A stretch of 64,000 bases of DNA from contig NZ_JAUSYQ010000002.1 of assembly GCF_030816965.1 (NCBI RefSeq), forward strand, positions 1,798,001-1,862,000, in the 5' to 3' direction. Position numbers and translations under genes: made by a program. This document shows, piece after piece, positions 45,619 through 55,551 of this stretch. Under the pieces are notes generated by a model. The model was not told the DNA's origin. It saw only the letters and a program-made list of their open reading frames with translations, and did not search any database. Numbering within the stretch: the first letter of the stretch is position 1; each line of letters starts with the position of its first letter. Source of the DNA: Streptomyces canus (lineage in GTDB: Bacteria; Actinomycetota; Actinomycetes; Streptomycetales; Streptomycetaceae).

Positions 45619-46152
45619 CTACTTCGCGCCGGACTCGCCGTCGGTCTTCTTCGGCTCGTCGTCCGACTTCGCCTCGGCTGCCTCGGTCTCGGCGTCGGCC
45701 TTGGCGGGCGCGTCGTCGGCGGGCTCCTCGGCCGTGTCCTTCTTACCGAGGTCGACGGACTTCTCGTCGGAGGCGGCGGCAGCTTCGTCGGCGGACTCGT
45801 CGGTCTCGGTGTCGGTGAGGGAGGAGGCGTCGTCCGGGACGACGTCGGAGTCGGACTTCAGGTCGTGCTCGATGCCGTGGACGATGCGGTTGTACTCGTC
45901 GTCGGACAGGACGGCACCGATGGCGTTCTTCGCGAAGAGAAGATCGATGCCGGGACCGGCGTCGAGGAGGACCGTGTCCTCGTTGACCTCCTTGACCGTG
46001 GCGTACATGCCCCCGATGGTGCGGACGCCACTGCCGGGCTGCATGTCGTTCCGCATGCTCGCGGCCTGCTGCTGCTTCTTCTTGGCCGAGCGGGTCATCA
46101 GGAACATGGCCCCGATGAGCACGATGAACGGGAGGAGGGTCACGAGACTCAC
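45619..46152 (-). CDS. yajC: Preprotein translocase subunit YajC
   Basis: The 177-residue protein has one N-terminal transmembrane helix (VTLLPFIVLIGAMFLMT) and a conserved cytoplasmic part (MQPGSGVRTIGGMYATVKEV). The long Asp/Glu/Ala-rich tail (residues ~95-177) is an actinobacterial extension and is probably disordered. YajC associates with SecDF in E. coli. It lies between ruvB and secD on the same strand. Confidence 0.94.
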   Translation of the reverse strand: MSLVTLLPFIVLIGAMFLMTRSAKKKQQQAASMRNDMQPGSGVRTIGGMYATVKEVNEDTVLLDAGPGIDLLFAKNAIGAVLSDDEYNRIVHGIEHDLKSDSDVVPDDASSLTDTETDESADEAAAASDEKSVDLGKKDTAEEPADDAPAKADAETEAAEAKSDDEPKKTDGESGAK

Positions 46153-46326
46153 GGGTCGGTACTTCCTTCACGCGACCGCGAGGTGAGCGGCCTGATGGTT
46201 GGGGGTATGTCTGCCGCCGACAAAGGCGGCATCGGCGGAGTCTAAGCGAGTCCGCGCGCAGTGAACAACGCTCAGCATGGCACCAGGGTTCCTGACCGGG
46301 CCAATGCCCGCGCCGTCACGATCGCG

Positions 46327-47397
46327 TCACGCCCCGAACAGGTCTTGTTGTCCGTTTCCTGTGGACGCCGAGCGGGGCGGGGTGAGGCCGAGATGCGCCC
46401 ATGCGGCGGGAGTGGCGACCCGTCCGCGCGGCGTGCGGGCGAGGAGACCCTCGCGCACGAGGAAGGGTTCGGCGACCTCCTCGACGGTCTCGCGCTCCTC
46501 CCCCACCGCGACCGCGAGGGTGGACAGGCCGACGGGGCCGCCGCCGAAGAGCTTGAGCAGGGCCTCCAGGACTCCCCGGTCGAGGCGGTCGAGGCCGCGG
46601 GCGTCGACTTCGTAGACCTTGAGCGCTGCCGCCGCGATGTCGCGCGTGATGACTCCGTCGGCCCTGACCTGGGCGTAGTCCCGGACCCGGCGCAGCAGAC
46701 GGTTGGCGATACGGGGCGTGCCGCGGGAGCGGCCTGCGATCTCGGCGGCACCGTCGGAACCGATCTCGACGTCGAGCAGGTTGGCCGAGCGGTGGATGAC
46801 GCGCTCCAGCTCGGCGGGTTCGTAGAACTCCATGTGCGCGGTGAAGCCGAAGCGGTCGCGCAGCGGAGGCGGCAGCAGGCCCGCGCGCGTGGTGGCGCCG
46901 ACCAGCGTGAACGGGGGCAGCTCCAGCGGGATGGCGGTGGCGCCGGGGCCCTTTCCGACGATGACGTCGACGCGGAAGTCCTCCATCGCCATGTAGAGCA
47001 TCTCCTCGGCGGGCCGCGACATGCGGTGGATCTCGTCGAGGAAGAGGACCTCGCCCTCCTGGAGGGAGGAGAGGATCGCGGCGAGGTCGCCGGCGTGCTG
47101 GATGGCGGGGCCGCTGGTGATCCGGATCGGGGCGTTCATCTCGGCCGCGATGATCATCGACAGGGTGGTCTTGCCGAGGCCGGGGGCGCCGGAGAGCAGC
47201 ACGTGGTCGGCGGTGGCCTCCCGCGCGCGTGCCGCCCTGAGCACCAGGTCGAGCTGTTCGCGCACCTTCTCCTGGCCGATGAACTCGTCCAGGTCCTTGG
47301 GGCGCAGGGCGGCCTCCACCGCCTGGTCCTCACGGTCGGCGGACGCACCGACAAGCCGCTCGGAGGCGGTCGCGTCGGTGGTGTCGTCCCAGTTCAT
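46327..47397 (-). CDS. ruvB: Holliday junction branch migration helicase RuvB
   Basis: The 356-residue AAA+ motor has Walker [21 protein letters not shown], Walker [19 protein letters not shown], sensor [20 protein letters not shown] and the winged-helix C-domain ([20 protein letters not shown]). It starts 25 bases after the ruvA stop; ruvC-ruvA-ruvB form the conserved recombination operon. Length is normal. Confidence 0.97.
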   Translation of the reverse strand: MNWDDTTDATASERLVGASADREDQAVEAALRPKDLDEFIGQEKVREQLDLVLRAARAREATADHVLLSGAPGLGKTTLSMIIAAEMNAPIRITSGPAIQHAGDLAAILSSLQEGEVLFLDEIHRMSRPAEEMLYMAMEDFRVDVIVGKGPGATAIPLELPPFTLVGATTRAGLLPPPLRDRFGFTAHMEFYEPAELERVIHRSANLLDVEIGSDGAAEIAGRSRGTPRIANRLLRRVRDYAQVRADGVITRDIAAAALKVYEVDARGLDRLDRGVLEALLKLFGGGPVGLSTLAVAVGEERETVEEVAEPFLVREGLLARTPRGRVATPAAWAHLGLTPPRSASTGNGQQDLFGA

Positions 47398-47422
47398 GTG
47401 GTGTGCCTCTGTGTCGGGTGGG

Positions 47423-48028
47423 TCAGCGGGCGCGGTTCAGGGTCTGGAGGGCCGCCTTCAGCAGTTGGCCGACCTGGGGGGTGCCCTCGGCCGCCTCCGC
47501 CTGCGGGGTGACGGCGGTGACGGCCTCGTCGGCCTCGCGTGTGGCGTATCCGAGGCCGATCAGGGCGGCGTGCAGCTGGTCGCGCCAGCCCTGGGTGACC
47601 GGAGCGCCGATCGCGGGCGCGCCGATCGGCTCGCCCAGCCGGTCCTTCAGCTCCAGGAGCAGCTTCTGGGCGCCCTTCTTGCCGATGCCGGGCACGGCGA
47701 TGAGCGCCTTCTCGTCGCCCGTGGCCACCGCTCGGCGCAGCGCGTCGGGCGCGTGCACGGCCAGCATGGACTGGGCCAGCCGCGGGCCGACTCCGCTCGC
47801 GGTCTGCAGCAGTTCGAAGACCTGGCGCTCGTCGTCGTCGACGAAGCCGTAGAGGGTGAGGGAGTCCTCCCGTACGACGAGGGAGGTGGCGAGCTTGGCG
47901 GGTTTGCCGAGGCGGAGCGTAGACAGCGTGTTCGGCGTGCATTGCACCGCCATGCCGACACCGCCGACCTCGACCACGGCGGCGTCGGGAGCGAGTGCGG
48001 CGACCGTGCCGCTCACAAAGGCGATCAT
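47423..48028 (-). CDS. ruvA: Holliday junction DNA-binding protein RuvA
   Basis: The 201-residue protein tetramerises on Holliday junctions. The OB domain starts [20 protein letters not shown], two helix-hairpin-helix motifs follow ([15 protein letters not shown] and [20 protein letters not shown]), and the C-terminal RuvB-binding domain ends the protein. The ATG at 48028 overlaps the ruvC stop (ATGA). The open frame continues far upstream, but that part is not RuvA. Confidence 0.96.
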   Translation of the reverse strand: MIAFVSGTVAALAPDAAVVEVGGVGMAVQCTPNTLSTLRLGKPAKLATSLVVREDSLTLYGFVDDDERQVFELLQTASGVGPRLAQSMLAVHAPDALRRAVATGDEKALIAVPGIGKKGAQKLLLELKDRLGEPIGAPAIGAPVTQGWRDQLHAALIGLGYATREADEAVTAVTPQAEAAEGTPQVGQLLKAALQTLNRAR

Positions 48029-48564
48029 GCCGTACGGCCTTTCCGTGCTGTTGCTGCCTGCAGGGCGACGGCCTGCTGGAGTCGGTTCTGGGCGGGCGCG
48101 CGCCAGATGTGGCAGATGGCGAGCGCGAGGGCGTCGGCGGCGTCGGCCGGCCTGGGCGGGGCGTCGAGCCGCAGCAGACGGGTGACCATGGCGCCGACCT
48201 GGGCCTTGTCGGCGCGTCCGCTGCCGGTGACGGCGGCCTTGACCTCGCTCGGGGTGTGCAGGGCGACGGGGATGCCGCGGCGGGCGGCGCACAGCATCGC
48301 GACGGCGCTGGCCTGGGCGGTGCCCATCACCGTACGGACGTTGTGCTGGCTGAACACCCGCTCCACGGCGACGCATTCGGGCCGGTGCTCGTCCAGCCAC
48401 TGCTCGATGCCCTGCTCGACGGCGACGAGCCGCTGCCCCAACTCGGCGTCCGCGGGCGTGCGTACGACCCCGACGCCGATCATCGTGAGCGGCCGGCCGG
48501 CGACGCCTTCGACCACACCGACACCGCACCGCGTCAGTCCGGGGTCCACCCCGAGTACGCGCAC
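48025..48564 (-). CDS. ruvC: Crossover junction endodeoxyribonuclease RuvC
   Basis: The 179-residue resolvase has the catalytic acids in [18 protein letters not shown] (Asp7), [15 protein letters not shown] (Glu) and [14 protein letters not shown] (Asp). The GTG at 48564 is chosen: AAGGAGG lies about 8 bases upstream and the product then starts with the normal [13 protein letters not shown] sequence. It is coupled to ruvA by ATGA. Confidence 0.96.
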   Translation of the reverse strand: MRVLGVDPGLTRCGVGVVEGVAGRPLTMIGVGVVRTPADAELGQRLVAVEQGIEQWLDEHRPECVAVERVFSQHNVRTVMGTAQASAVAMLCAARRGIPVALHTPSEVKAAVTGSGRADKAQVGAMVTRLLRLDAPPRPADAADALALAICHIWRAPAQNRLQQAVALQAATARKGRTA

Positions 48565-48647
48565 CGCGCCCCCCTCCTTCGATCGCCTGTTTGTGCAGGC
48601 TATCGGGTGCCACTGACAACGACTTGCATCAACGCCCGGCAAAGCGA

Positions 48648-48676
48648 CGGGCCGACGGGGGTGTCCCGTCGGCCCG
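48648..48676 (-). terminator. Terminator after yebC
   Basis: CGGGCCGACGGG (48648-48659) pairs with CCCGTCGGCCCG (48665-48676), a 12-bp stem, loop GGTGT. It lies 20 bases past the yebC stop and before ruvC, so ruvC-ruvA-ruvB likely start from their own promoter. Confidence 0.75.
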
Positions 48677-48695
48677 TTCGAAGCTGAGCGTGGGC

Positions 48696-49448
48696 TCAGG
48701 CGTCTACCTTCTCCATGACCTCGTCGCTGACATCGAAGTTGGCGAACACGTTCTGCACGTCGTCGCTGTCCTCGAGGGCGTCGATCAGCTTGAAGATCTT
48801 CCGGGCACCTTCCTCGTCGAGCTCGACCTGCATGGTCGGGACGAAGTTGGCGTCGGCGGAGTCGTAGTCGATCCCGGCGTCCTGGAGGGCGGTGCGGACC
48901 GCGACCAGGTCGGTGGCCTCGGAGATGACCTCGAAGGACTCACCGAGGTCGTTGACCTCCTCGGCACCCGCGTCCAGGACGGCACCGAGGACATCGTCCT
49001 CGCCCAGCTCGCCCTTGGGGACGATCACGACGCCCTTGCGGTTGAAGAGGTACGAGACCGAGCCCGGGTCGGCCATCGAGCCGCCGTTGCGGGTCATGGC
49101 GACGCGCACGTCGGAGGCGGCGCGGTTGCGGTTGTCGGTGAGGCACTCGATGAGCACTGCGACGCCGTTCGGGCCGTAACCTTCGTACATGATCGTCTCG
49201 TAGTCGGCGCCACCGGCCTCGAGACCGGCACCGCGCTTGACCGCGGAGTCGATGTTCTTGTTCGGTACCGAGCTCTTCTTGGCCTTCTGGATGGCGTCGA
49301 ACAGCGTCGGGTTACCGGACACATCGGCGCCACCGGTACGGGCCGCGACCTCGATGTTCTTGATCATCTTCGCGAAGAGCTTGCCGCGCTTGGCGTCGAT
49401 CACGGCCTTCTTGTGCTTCGTCGTAGCCCATTTAGAGTGGCCGGACAT
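48696..49448 (-). CDS. YebC/PmpR family transcriptional/translation regulator
   Basis: The 250-residue protein has the full family pattern: [20 protein letters not shown], then [38 protein letters not shown] and [12 protein letters not shown]. Members are reported as DNA-binding regulators, and some act in translation at polyproline; the exact role here is unknown. It lies between pdxT and ruvC, a common bacterial neighbourhood for yebC-ruvC. Confidence 0.95.
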   Translation of the reverse strand: MSGHSKWATTKHKKAVIDAKRGKLFAKMIKNIEVAARTGGADVSGNPTLFDAIQKAKKSSVPNKNIDSAVKRGAGLEAGGADYETIMYEGYGPNGVAVLIECLTDNRNRAASDVRVAMTRNGGSMADPGSVSYLFNRKGVVIVPKGELGEDDVLGAVLDAGAEEVNDLGESFEVISEATDLVAVRTALQDAGIDYDSADANFVPTMQVELDEEGARKIFKLIDALEDSDDVQNVFANFDVSDEVMEKVDA

Positions 49449-49499
49449 CTGCCTGTCTCCTTCGCGTAACCCAACTCTTTACGAACGCCAGAGATCCTA

Positions 49500-50102
49500 C
49501 TAGGACCCCGGCGCCCGGTTCGCGCGCACCATGTCGACGAACAGGGAGTGCACGCGGTGGTCGCCGGTCAGTTCCGGGTGGAACGACGTGGCGAGAGCGT
49601 TGCCCTGGCGGACCGCGACAATGTGACCCTCGTGCTCGGCGAGCACTTCGGTCTCAGCGCCCACGGACTCGACCCAGGGGGCGCGGATGAAAACGCCCTC
49701 CACAGGATCGCCCTCGACGCCCTTCACGTCGACCGCCGCTTCGAAGGACTCGTTCTGCCGTCCGAAGGCGTTGCGTCGCACGATCATGTCGATGCCGCCG
49801 ATCGTCTCCTGGCCGGAGCGCGGGTCGAGGATCTTGTCGGCCAGCATGATCAGGCCCGCGCAGGTGCCGTAGACAGGCATTCCGGCACGTACACGCGCGC
49901 GTAGCGGCTCCATCACGCCGAACAGGACCGCCAGCTTGGAGATGGTGGTGGACTCGCCGCCTGGAATGACGAGGCCGTCCACCTCGGCGAGTTCGTCGGG
50001 GCGCCGCACCGGCCTGGCCACGGCGTCGGCCGCGGCCAGGGCCACGAGGTGCTCCCGGACGTCGCCCTGGAGGGCCAGGACGCCTATGACAGGAGTGCTC
50101 AT
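49500..50102 (-). CDS. pdxT: Pyridoxal 5'-phosphate synthase glutaminase subunit
   Basis: The 200-residue class I glutamine amidotransferase supplies ammonia to PdxS. It begins [19 protein letters not shown], with [15 protein letters not shown], the nucleophile Cys in [16 protein letters not shown] and the His-x-Glu pair in [14 protein letters not shown]. It starts 6 bases after pdxS, giving a two-gene unit typical of actinobacterial vitamin B6 synthesis. Confidence 0.97.
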   Translation of the reverse strand: MSTPVIGVLALQGDVREHLVALAAADAVARPVRRPDELAEVDGLVIPGGESTTISKLAVLFGVMEPLRARVRAGMPVYGTCAGLIMLADKILDPRSGQETIGGIDMIVRRNAFGRQNESFEAAVDVKGVEGDPVEGVFIRAPWVESVGAETEVLAEHEGHIVAVRQGNALATSFHPELTGDHRVHSLFVDMVRANRAPGS

Positions 50103-50108
50103 GAGTGG

Positions 50109-51014
50109 TTACCAGCCGCGGTTGGCGTAGCGCTCGGTCTCGGGGAGGGTGTCGCAGTTGATGCCGACCATGGCCTCGCCGAGGTTGCGGGACGCGTCCG
50201 CGATGATCTTCGGGTCGTCGTAGAAGGTGGTGGCCTTCACGATGGCGGCGGCGCGCTTGGCCGGGTCGCCGGACTTGAAGATGCCGGAGCCGACGAAGAC
50301 GCCCTCGGCGCCGAGCTGGCGCATCAGGGCGGCGTCGGCCGGGGTGGCCACGCCACCGGCGGAGAACAGCACGACCGGGAGCTTGCCGAGTTCGGCGACT
50401 TCCCTGACGAGCTCGTAGGGGGCGCGCAGCTCCTTGGCGGCGGCGTACAGCTCGTGGTTGTCGTAGCCACGCAGCCTGGCGATCTCGTTCTTGATCTGAC
50501 GCAGGTGACGGACGGCCTCGACGACGTTGCCGGTGCCGGCCTCGCCCTTGGAGCGGATCATGGCCGCGCCCTCGGCGATGCGGCGCAGGGCCTCGCCCAG
50601 GTTGGTGGCGCCGCAGACGAAGGGCGTCGTGAAGGACCACTTGTCGGAGTGGTTGACCTCGTCGGCCGGGGTGAGGACCTCGGACTCGTCGATGTAGTCG
50701 ACGCCGAGGGACTGCAGGACCTGGGCCTCGACGAAGTGGCCGATGCGGGACTTGGCCATGACCGGGATCGAGACGGCCTCGATGATGCCCTCGATCATGT
50801 CCGGGTCGGACATCCGGGCCACGCCGCCGTCCTTGCGGATGTCGGCGGGGACCCGCTCCAGGGCCATGACGGCGACGGCGCCCGCGTCCTCCGCGATCTT
50901 CGCCTGCTCCGGCGTGACGACGTCCATGATCACGCCGCCCTTGAGCTGCTCCGCCATACCGCGCTTCACGCGCGCGGTGCCGGTCTCGGGAGCCTGGTTC
51001 TCGGTGCTGGGCAC
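50109..51014 (-). CDS. pdxS: Pyridoxal 5'-phosphate synthase lyase subunit
   Basis: The 301-residue enzyme makes PLP from ribose 5-phosphate, glyceraldehyde 3-phosphate and ammonia. It shows [40 protein letters not shown], active-site Lys in [15 protein letters not shown], and [18 protein letters not shown] chose GTG 51014, which has GAGGT upstream and gives the usual N-terminal region. It precedes pdxT. Confidence 0.97.
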   Translation of the reverse strand: MPSTENQAPETGTARVKRGMAEQLKGGVIMDVVTPEQAKIAEDAGAVAVMALERVPADIRKDGGVARMSDPDMIEGIIEAVSIPVMAKSRIGHFVEAQVLQSLGVDYIDESEVLTPADEVNHSDKWSFTTPFVCGATNLGEALRRIAEGAAMIRSKGEAGTGNVVEAVRHLRQIKNEIARLRGYDNHELYAAAKELRAPYELVREVAELGKLPVVLFSAGGVATPADAALMRQLGAEGVFVGSGIFKSGDPAKRAAAIVKATTFYDDPKIIADASRNLGEAMVGINCDTLPETERYANRGW

Positions 51015-51193
51015 GGGTTGACCTCGCTGAAGTGAAAGGGACTGCTGCAGCACCGAGGAAACGTCACCGGACCAGGCCACAGCAAGGGCCAATGGAGAGG
51101 CGGTGGATCGTTTTGCTGCTCAAGGGTGCCGGGGGACGCCGCCGTGGTGGCAGGGCTGCGCCTCGTGGACGAGGCCGGCCGGTGCCGCTGGAC

Positions 51194-51736
51194 CTACGCT
51201 GCCCGGTCGACCAAGGCCGCGGGCGGCTCGTCGTCCATCTCGAAGGCCATCGGGAAGGGGGCGTGACCGGCCAGGCGGAACCAGCGGACCTTGCGGTGCT
51301 GACGCAGGCGGCGGGCGGCGCCGACCGCGTCGTTGTGGAAGCGGCGAGCCATCGGGACCCGTCGTACGGCCTCGGTGAGTTCGTGGGCCGCCGCCTCTCC
51401 CCCGGGCGCCTCACGGACCGCCTCCACCTGGGCCGGCTCCGCGAACACGGCCCGCAACGCCTGGCTCAGCTCGCTCTCGGCGACCTCCCGCTGTTCCTCC
51501 TCGGCCTGCCGGGCGGCGTGCGCGGCCTCGTACAGGACGATCGACGCGGCCGGGTCGAGCACGCCCGAGGTGGCCAGCTCCTGGGCCACGGAGGCACGGC
51601 GGAGCAACTGCGCGTCCAGGCCCGCGCGCGTGGCGTCGATCCTGGCGTGCAGCCGGTCGAGACGGCCCGCGGTCCAGCTCAGATAAAGGCCGACCGCGAC
51701 GAGCGCGACGAGAATCCAGATGAGGGTGGGAGTCAC
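51194..51736 (-). CDS. LemA-like membrane protein
   Basis: The 180-residue product has an N-terminal transmembrane helix (LIWILVALVAVGLYLSWTA) and a long helical part beginning RLDRLHARIDATRAGLDAQL. The C-terminal RRFHNDAVGAARRLRQHR and the end AFEMDDEPP resemble the LemA layout (YND-type motif, Pro-rich tail), although the match is weak. The start is GTG at 51736 with a poor ribosome binding site. It lies upstream of pdxS in the same direction after a 179-base gap. Confidence 0.8.
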   Translation of the reverse strand: MTPTLIWILVALVAVGLYLSWTAGRLDRLHARIDATRAGLDAQLLRRASVAQELATSGVLDPAASIVLYEAAHAARQAEEEQREVAESELSQALRAVFAEPAQVEAVREAPGGEAAAHELTEAVRRVPMARRFHNDAVGAARRLRQHRKVRWFRLAGHAPFPMAFEMDDEPPAALVDRAA

Positions 51737-52395
51737 GGGCAGCAAGGCTATCGGGGTGGGTTCGAGCGGGGCGGGGCAGGCACGGGACGGATGCGGGCGG
51801 CCCGCCCGAGGGTGTGCCTCACCGACGCGAGATCGGTCGGCGGTGAGTGGGGCCGCCCGGCGCGACAGAAGCTCGAGGCGGGCCAGGCGCGGGGCGGAAC
51901 CCGTCGCCGGCGAGCCCGGCCCGGGACGCGGGACGAGGTCGTGGCCGGAGAGAGGAGACCCCGCACGGCACGAAGTTGTCCACGGCGGGACGAGACCCGA
52001 CACGGGGAGGAGTCGGTCTCGGCGAAATGGGCCCCGATGCCGCACGAACCGCCCCTGGCGGGACCCCGGGCCAGCACCCCAGCACAGCCCCAGTCCTCAG
52101 CCGGTGATCGTCCTTCCGGCCCCGCACCACGGCCCCGGCCGAGCCCGCAATCCCCTGCCCGGCCGTCGGTGAACCAGGCACTCCCGCACACCGGCCCCGC
52201 CCACGCCGGCAGCCCTACCGGCCGACCGCAGGCGAACCCGCGATCGTACGCCCTGCCGGTCCACCGCAGGCAAACCGCGACACCGTGCCCCACCGCTCCA
52301 CCGCGGGCGAGGCGCCGGTCTCGGGCAGCCGCGGCGTGTCCGTCGTACCGTCGCCCGTCAGTGCCCCGCCAACCCCAGCGGCGCCCGCGCGGCGG
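51737..52395. other. 659-base region with no credible gene between the LemA-like gene and pimA
   Basis: All open frames here are Pro/Arg/Ala-rich and lack a normal protein profile. The part near 52223-52330 contains an imperfect tandem unit with cores GACCGCAGGCGAACCCGCGA, CACCGCAGGCAAACCGCGAC and CACCGCGGGCGAGGC spaced about 37-39 bases apart. The region probably contains the 3' end signals of pimA and the promoter of the LemA-like gene. It could also be a decayed gene. Confidence 0.4.
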
Positions 52396-53565
52396 TCAGT
52401 CGCGGGCGAGTCCGAGTCGGGCGCGCAATCCCGGGCCCCGGTCGACATCCGCCGCGGCCACCGCCGCGGCGCCCGCCGTCACCGTCTCGTAGACCGACAG
52501 GATGTCCGCCCCGACGGTCGACCAGTCGAACCGCCGGACGTGCGCGCTGCCGCGCTCTCGCAGTTCGGTCAGCCTCGCCGGGTCACCGAGGAGCCGCAGC
52601 GCCGCGGCCGCCAGTGCGTCCGCGTCCTCGTTGGCGAAGAGTTCGCCCGCCGCGCCGTGGTCGAGCACCTGGGCGAAGGCGTCGAGGTCGGAGGCGAGCA
52701 CCGGAGCGCCCGCCGACATGGCCTCGACGAGGATGATCCCAAAGCTCTCGCCGCCGGTGTTGGGGGCGACGTACAGGTCGACGCTGCGCAGGAAGCGGGC
52801 CTTGTCCACGTCGCTGACCATGCCGAGGAACTCCACACGCGCGCGCAGCTCCTCGGGGAGCGACTCCACCGCCTCCTCCTCGTCGCCGCGTCCAGCCACC
52901 AGCAGCCGGGTCCGGGGGCGCTCGGCGAGGATCTTCGGCAGGGCCTTCATCAGCACCGGCAGGCCCTTGCGTGGCTCGTCGATGCGCCCCATGAAGCCGA
53001 TCGTGTCGCCCTGCCACTCGGGCTTCGGCTCGGCCTTGGCGAAGAAGTCGACGTCCACGCCGTTCGGGATCACCACCGCGTCGCCGCCGAGGTGCTCGAC
53101 GAGCGTGCGGCGGGCGTACTCGCTGACGGCGATCCGGGCGCTGATCTTCTCCAGGGCGGCCTGGAGGATCGAGTACGCGGCGACCATGACCCGGGAGCGC
53201 GGGTTCGAGGTGTGGAAGGTGGCGACGATCGGGCCCTGCGCGGCCCAGCAGGTCAGCAGGCCGAGCGACGGCGAGGACGGCTCATGGATGTGGACCACGT
53301 CGAACTCGCCGTCGTGCAACCAGCGGCGCACCCGTGCCGCCGACAGGAAGCCGAAGCTCAGCCTGGCCACCGAGCCGTTGTACGGAACCGGAACCGCGCG
53401 GCCGGCCGAGACGACGTACGGCGGCAGCGGGGTGTCGTCGTCGGCCGGGGCGAGGACGGACACCTCGTGGCCGAGGCGGATGAAGTACTCGGCCAGATCA
53501 CGGATGTGGAACTGGACGCCACCCGGCACATCCCAGGAGTACGGGCAGACGATGCCGATTCTCAC
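52396..53565 (-). CDS. pimA: Phosphatidylinositol alpha-mannosyltransferase PimA-like glycosyltransferase
   Basis: The 389-residue GT4 enzyme adds mannose from GDP-mannose to phosphatidylinositol, the first step of PIM synthesis. The N domain starts RIGIVCPYSWDVPGGVQFHI, and the nucleotide-sugar site is visible in VEFLGMVSDVDKARFLRSVD and GGESFGIILVEAMSAGAPVL. The C-terminus ends in an Ala-rich stretch. The GTG at 53565 overlaps the patA stop (GTGA). It is the last gene of the phosphoinositide set. Confidence 0.95.
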   Translation of the reverse strand: MRIGIVCPYSWDVPGGVQFHIRDLAEYFIRLGHEVSVLAPADDDTPLPPYVVSAGRAVPVPYNGSVARLSFGFLSAARVRRWLHDGEFDVVHIHEPSSPSLGLLTCWAAQGPIVATFHTSNPRSRVMVAAYSILQAALEKISARIAVSEYARRTLVEHLGGDAVVIPNGVDVDFFAKAEPKPEWQGDTIGFMGRIDEPRKGLPVLMKALPKILAERPRTRLLVAGRGDEEEAVESLPEELRARVEFLGMVSDVDKARFLRSVDLYVAPNTGGESFGIILVEAMSAGAPVLASDLDAFAQVLDHGAAGELFANEDADALAAAALRLLGDPARLTELRERGSAHVRRFDWSTVGADILSVYETVTAGAAAVAAADVDRGPGLRARLGLARD

Positions 53566-54479
53566 GGGCGGGCCCCGTCCGACGGGCGGGGCTCGAGGTC
53601 CTTCAGCCACAAGCGCTGCAGCATGTGCCAGTCCTCCGGGTGGTCGGCGATCCCTGTGGCGAAGGCATCGGCCAGCGCCTGTGCCATGACAGACGTCTTT
53701 TCGGCCCGCGTACCTGTCTCGGGCACCTCGACCGGGGGATGCACCCTTCCCTGCATGACCGGCGAGTCGTCGTACCAGAGTGTCACCGGCAGCAGCAGCG
53801 CGCCCGTCTGCTGGGCGAGCAGGGCCGGGCCCGCGGGGATGCGGGTCGCCTCGCCGAAGAACCGCACCTCGACCCCGGACGACGACAGGTCGCGCTCGGC
53901 GACCAGACAGACCAGGCCGCCGTCCCGGAGCCGCCGGGCCAGCGTGCCGAAGGCGGTGCCGCCGCTGTGCGGGAGCACCTCCATCCCGAGGCCCTGGCGG
54001 TAGGCGACGAAACGGTCGTACAGCGTCTCCGGCTTGAGCCGCTCGGCGACCGTCGTGAACGGCGTCTCCAGCTCGGTGGTGACCCAGGCGCCGGCGAGGT
54101 CCCAGTTGGCCATGTGCGGCAGCGCGAGAATGACGCCTTTGCCGGCCGCGAGCCCCTCGGTCAGATAATGGAGATCCTTCGGGTCGAAGCCGCCCTTTAT
54201 GCGTTCCTTGCTCCAGGCGGGCAGCCGGAAGGATTCCATCCAGTAGCGCAGATACGAACGCATGCCCGCGCGCGAGAGCTCGGCGAGGCGCTCGGGGCTC
54301 GCGTCGGGCACCACGCGCGCGTAGTTGCTCTCCAGTCGGAGCACGCCCTTGCCACGCCGTTTCCAGGCCAGGTCGGCGATGCTCCGGCCGAGGCGCACGG
54401 CGACCGGCTCGGGGAGTTTCTTGACCACGCCCCAGCCGAGACCGTACAGCGAGTCCGTCAGCCGCTCCTGGGCGCTCAC
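53562..54479 (-). CDS. Phosphatidylinositol mannoside acyltransferase (PatA-like, LPLAT family)
   Basis: The 305-residue acyltransferase carries the HxxxxD motif in ALPHMANWDLAGAWV and later EVRFFGEATRIPAGPALLA. It is annotated in many genomes as lauroyl acyltransferase, but its place between pgsA and pimA points to acylation of the mannose of PIM, as for mycobacterial PatA. The ATG at 54479 overlaps the pgsA stop. Confidence 0.93.
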   Translation of the reverse strand: MSAQERLTDSLYGLGWGVVKKLPEPVAVRLGRSIADLAWKRRGKGVLRLESNYARVVPDASPERLAELSRAGMRSYLRYWMESFRLPAWSKERIKGGFDPKDLHYLTEGLAAGKGVILALPHMANWDLAGAWVTTELETPFTTVAERLKPETLYDRFVAYRQGLGMEVLPHSGGTAFGTLARRLRDGGLVCLVAERDLSSSGVEVRFFGEATRIPAGPALLAQQTGALLLPVTLWYDDSPVMQGRVHPPVEVPETGTRAEKTSVMAQALADAFATGIADHPEDWHMLQRLWLKDLEPRPSDGARP

Positions 54480-55279
54480 TTCGCGGCCTCGCTCCCCTGT
54501 TCCTGCGACTTCTGCCTCTCCTCGGCGGCGGCCGACTCGGCGCCCCCCGCACGGGCTCCGTCCGAACCCACGCCATCCCGCCCGACGGCGTCCGACTCCG
54601 CCGCTTCCGACGAGGCAGCACCAGGCTCAGCGGCGTCGGCCTCGGCCTCGGCCTCCGCCTCCGCCGACTCCCGGCGGACCGTGACGACCCGCTGGATCAG
54701 CGTGACCAGGCTGCCGACGGCGACGATCCACAGCGCGATCGGCAGCAGGTACTGGATACCCGGCACACCGAACTTGTGCAGGCCCGCCAAGCCGGCCGCG
54801 ACCAGTGAGATGACCAGCCGCTCGGCGCGCTCGACGAGGCCGTTGACGGCGACCGGCAGCCCGATCGACTCGCCACGGGCCTTCGTGTACGACACCACCT
54901 GGCCGCTGGCCAGGCAGAAGATGGAGACCGCGCACAGCGCGATGTCGTCGCCGCCCCCGGCGTACCAGAGGGCGAAGCCGCCGAAGATCGCGCCGTCGGC
55001 GACGCGGTCGAGGGTGGAGTCGAGGAAGGCGCCCCAGCGGCTGGAACGGCCGAGCTGGCGGGCCATGTTGCCGTCGACGAGGTCGGAGAACACGAAGAGC
55101 GTGATCACGACCGTGCCCCAGAAGAACTCGCCCACGGGGTAGAAGACCAGCGCGCCCGCGACCACTCCGGCGGTGCCGAGGAGCGTGACCGTGTCGGGGC
55201 TGACGCCCCTTCTGATCAGAAATGTGGCGAACGGCGTGAGAACACGCGTGAAGAATGCACGCGCGTACTTGTTCAGCAT
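54476..55279 (-). CDS. Phosphatidylinositol phosphate synthase (CDP-alcohol phosphatidyltransferase)
   Basis: The 267-residue membrane enzyme joins CDP-diacylglycerol and inositol phosphate to make PIP, precursor of phosphatidylinositol. The family motif D-G-x2-A-R-x8-G-x3-D-x3-D is present, starting in FSDLVDGNMARQLGRSSRW. About six transmembrane segments are visible. The last ~65 residues are Ser/Ala/Glu-rich and probably disordered. It starts the pgsA-patA-pimA operon; its ATG is divergent from the EF-G-like gene by 272 bases. Confidence 0.94.
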   Translation of the reverse strand: MLNKYARAFFTRVLTPFATFLIRRGVSPDTVTLLGTAGVVAGALVFYPVGEFFWGTVVITLFVFSDLVDGNMARQLGRSSRWGAFLDSTLDRVADGAIFGGFALWYAGGGDDIALCAVSIFCLASGQVVSYTKARGESIGLPVAVNGLVERAERLVISLVAAGLAGLHKFGVPGIQYLLPIALWIVAVGSLVTLIQRVVTVRRESAEAEAEAEADAAEPGAASSEAAESDAVGRDGVGSDGARAGGAESAAAEERQKSQEQGSEAAK

Positions 55280-55551
55280 GGCCTTCCCGACGGTCGGTGT
55301 GGCCGGCTCGGCCCCTGCTGGCCACCGGCTGGCCCATCGTAGCCACGCGCGCGCGTGGGCGACGGCCGGGCACCCGGAGCCCGTGTCACGGGCCGTGCCA
55401 TCCGGGTCACGGCGCGATCACGTCCTTCGTATGGACGCACCGTGACGGGAGTGGAAAGCTCGAAGGACCGCGGGCGTCACCGGAGCCGCACCGCACGCGG
55501 GTCCGCATGTCCGCGCCCACAGAGACCTCACCGTGCACGGGAGGCAAGGCC

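Noticed and set aside
51748..52293. 181-codon minus-strand ORF upstream of the LemA-like gene
   Set aside because: Low-complexity composition, no ribosome binding site, and overlapping frames on both strands of equal length. It looks like GC noise.
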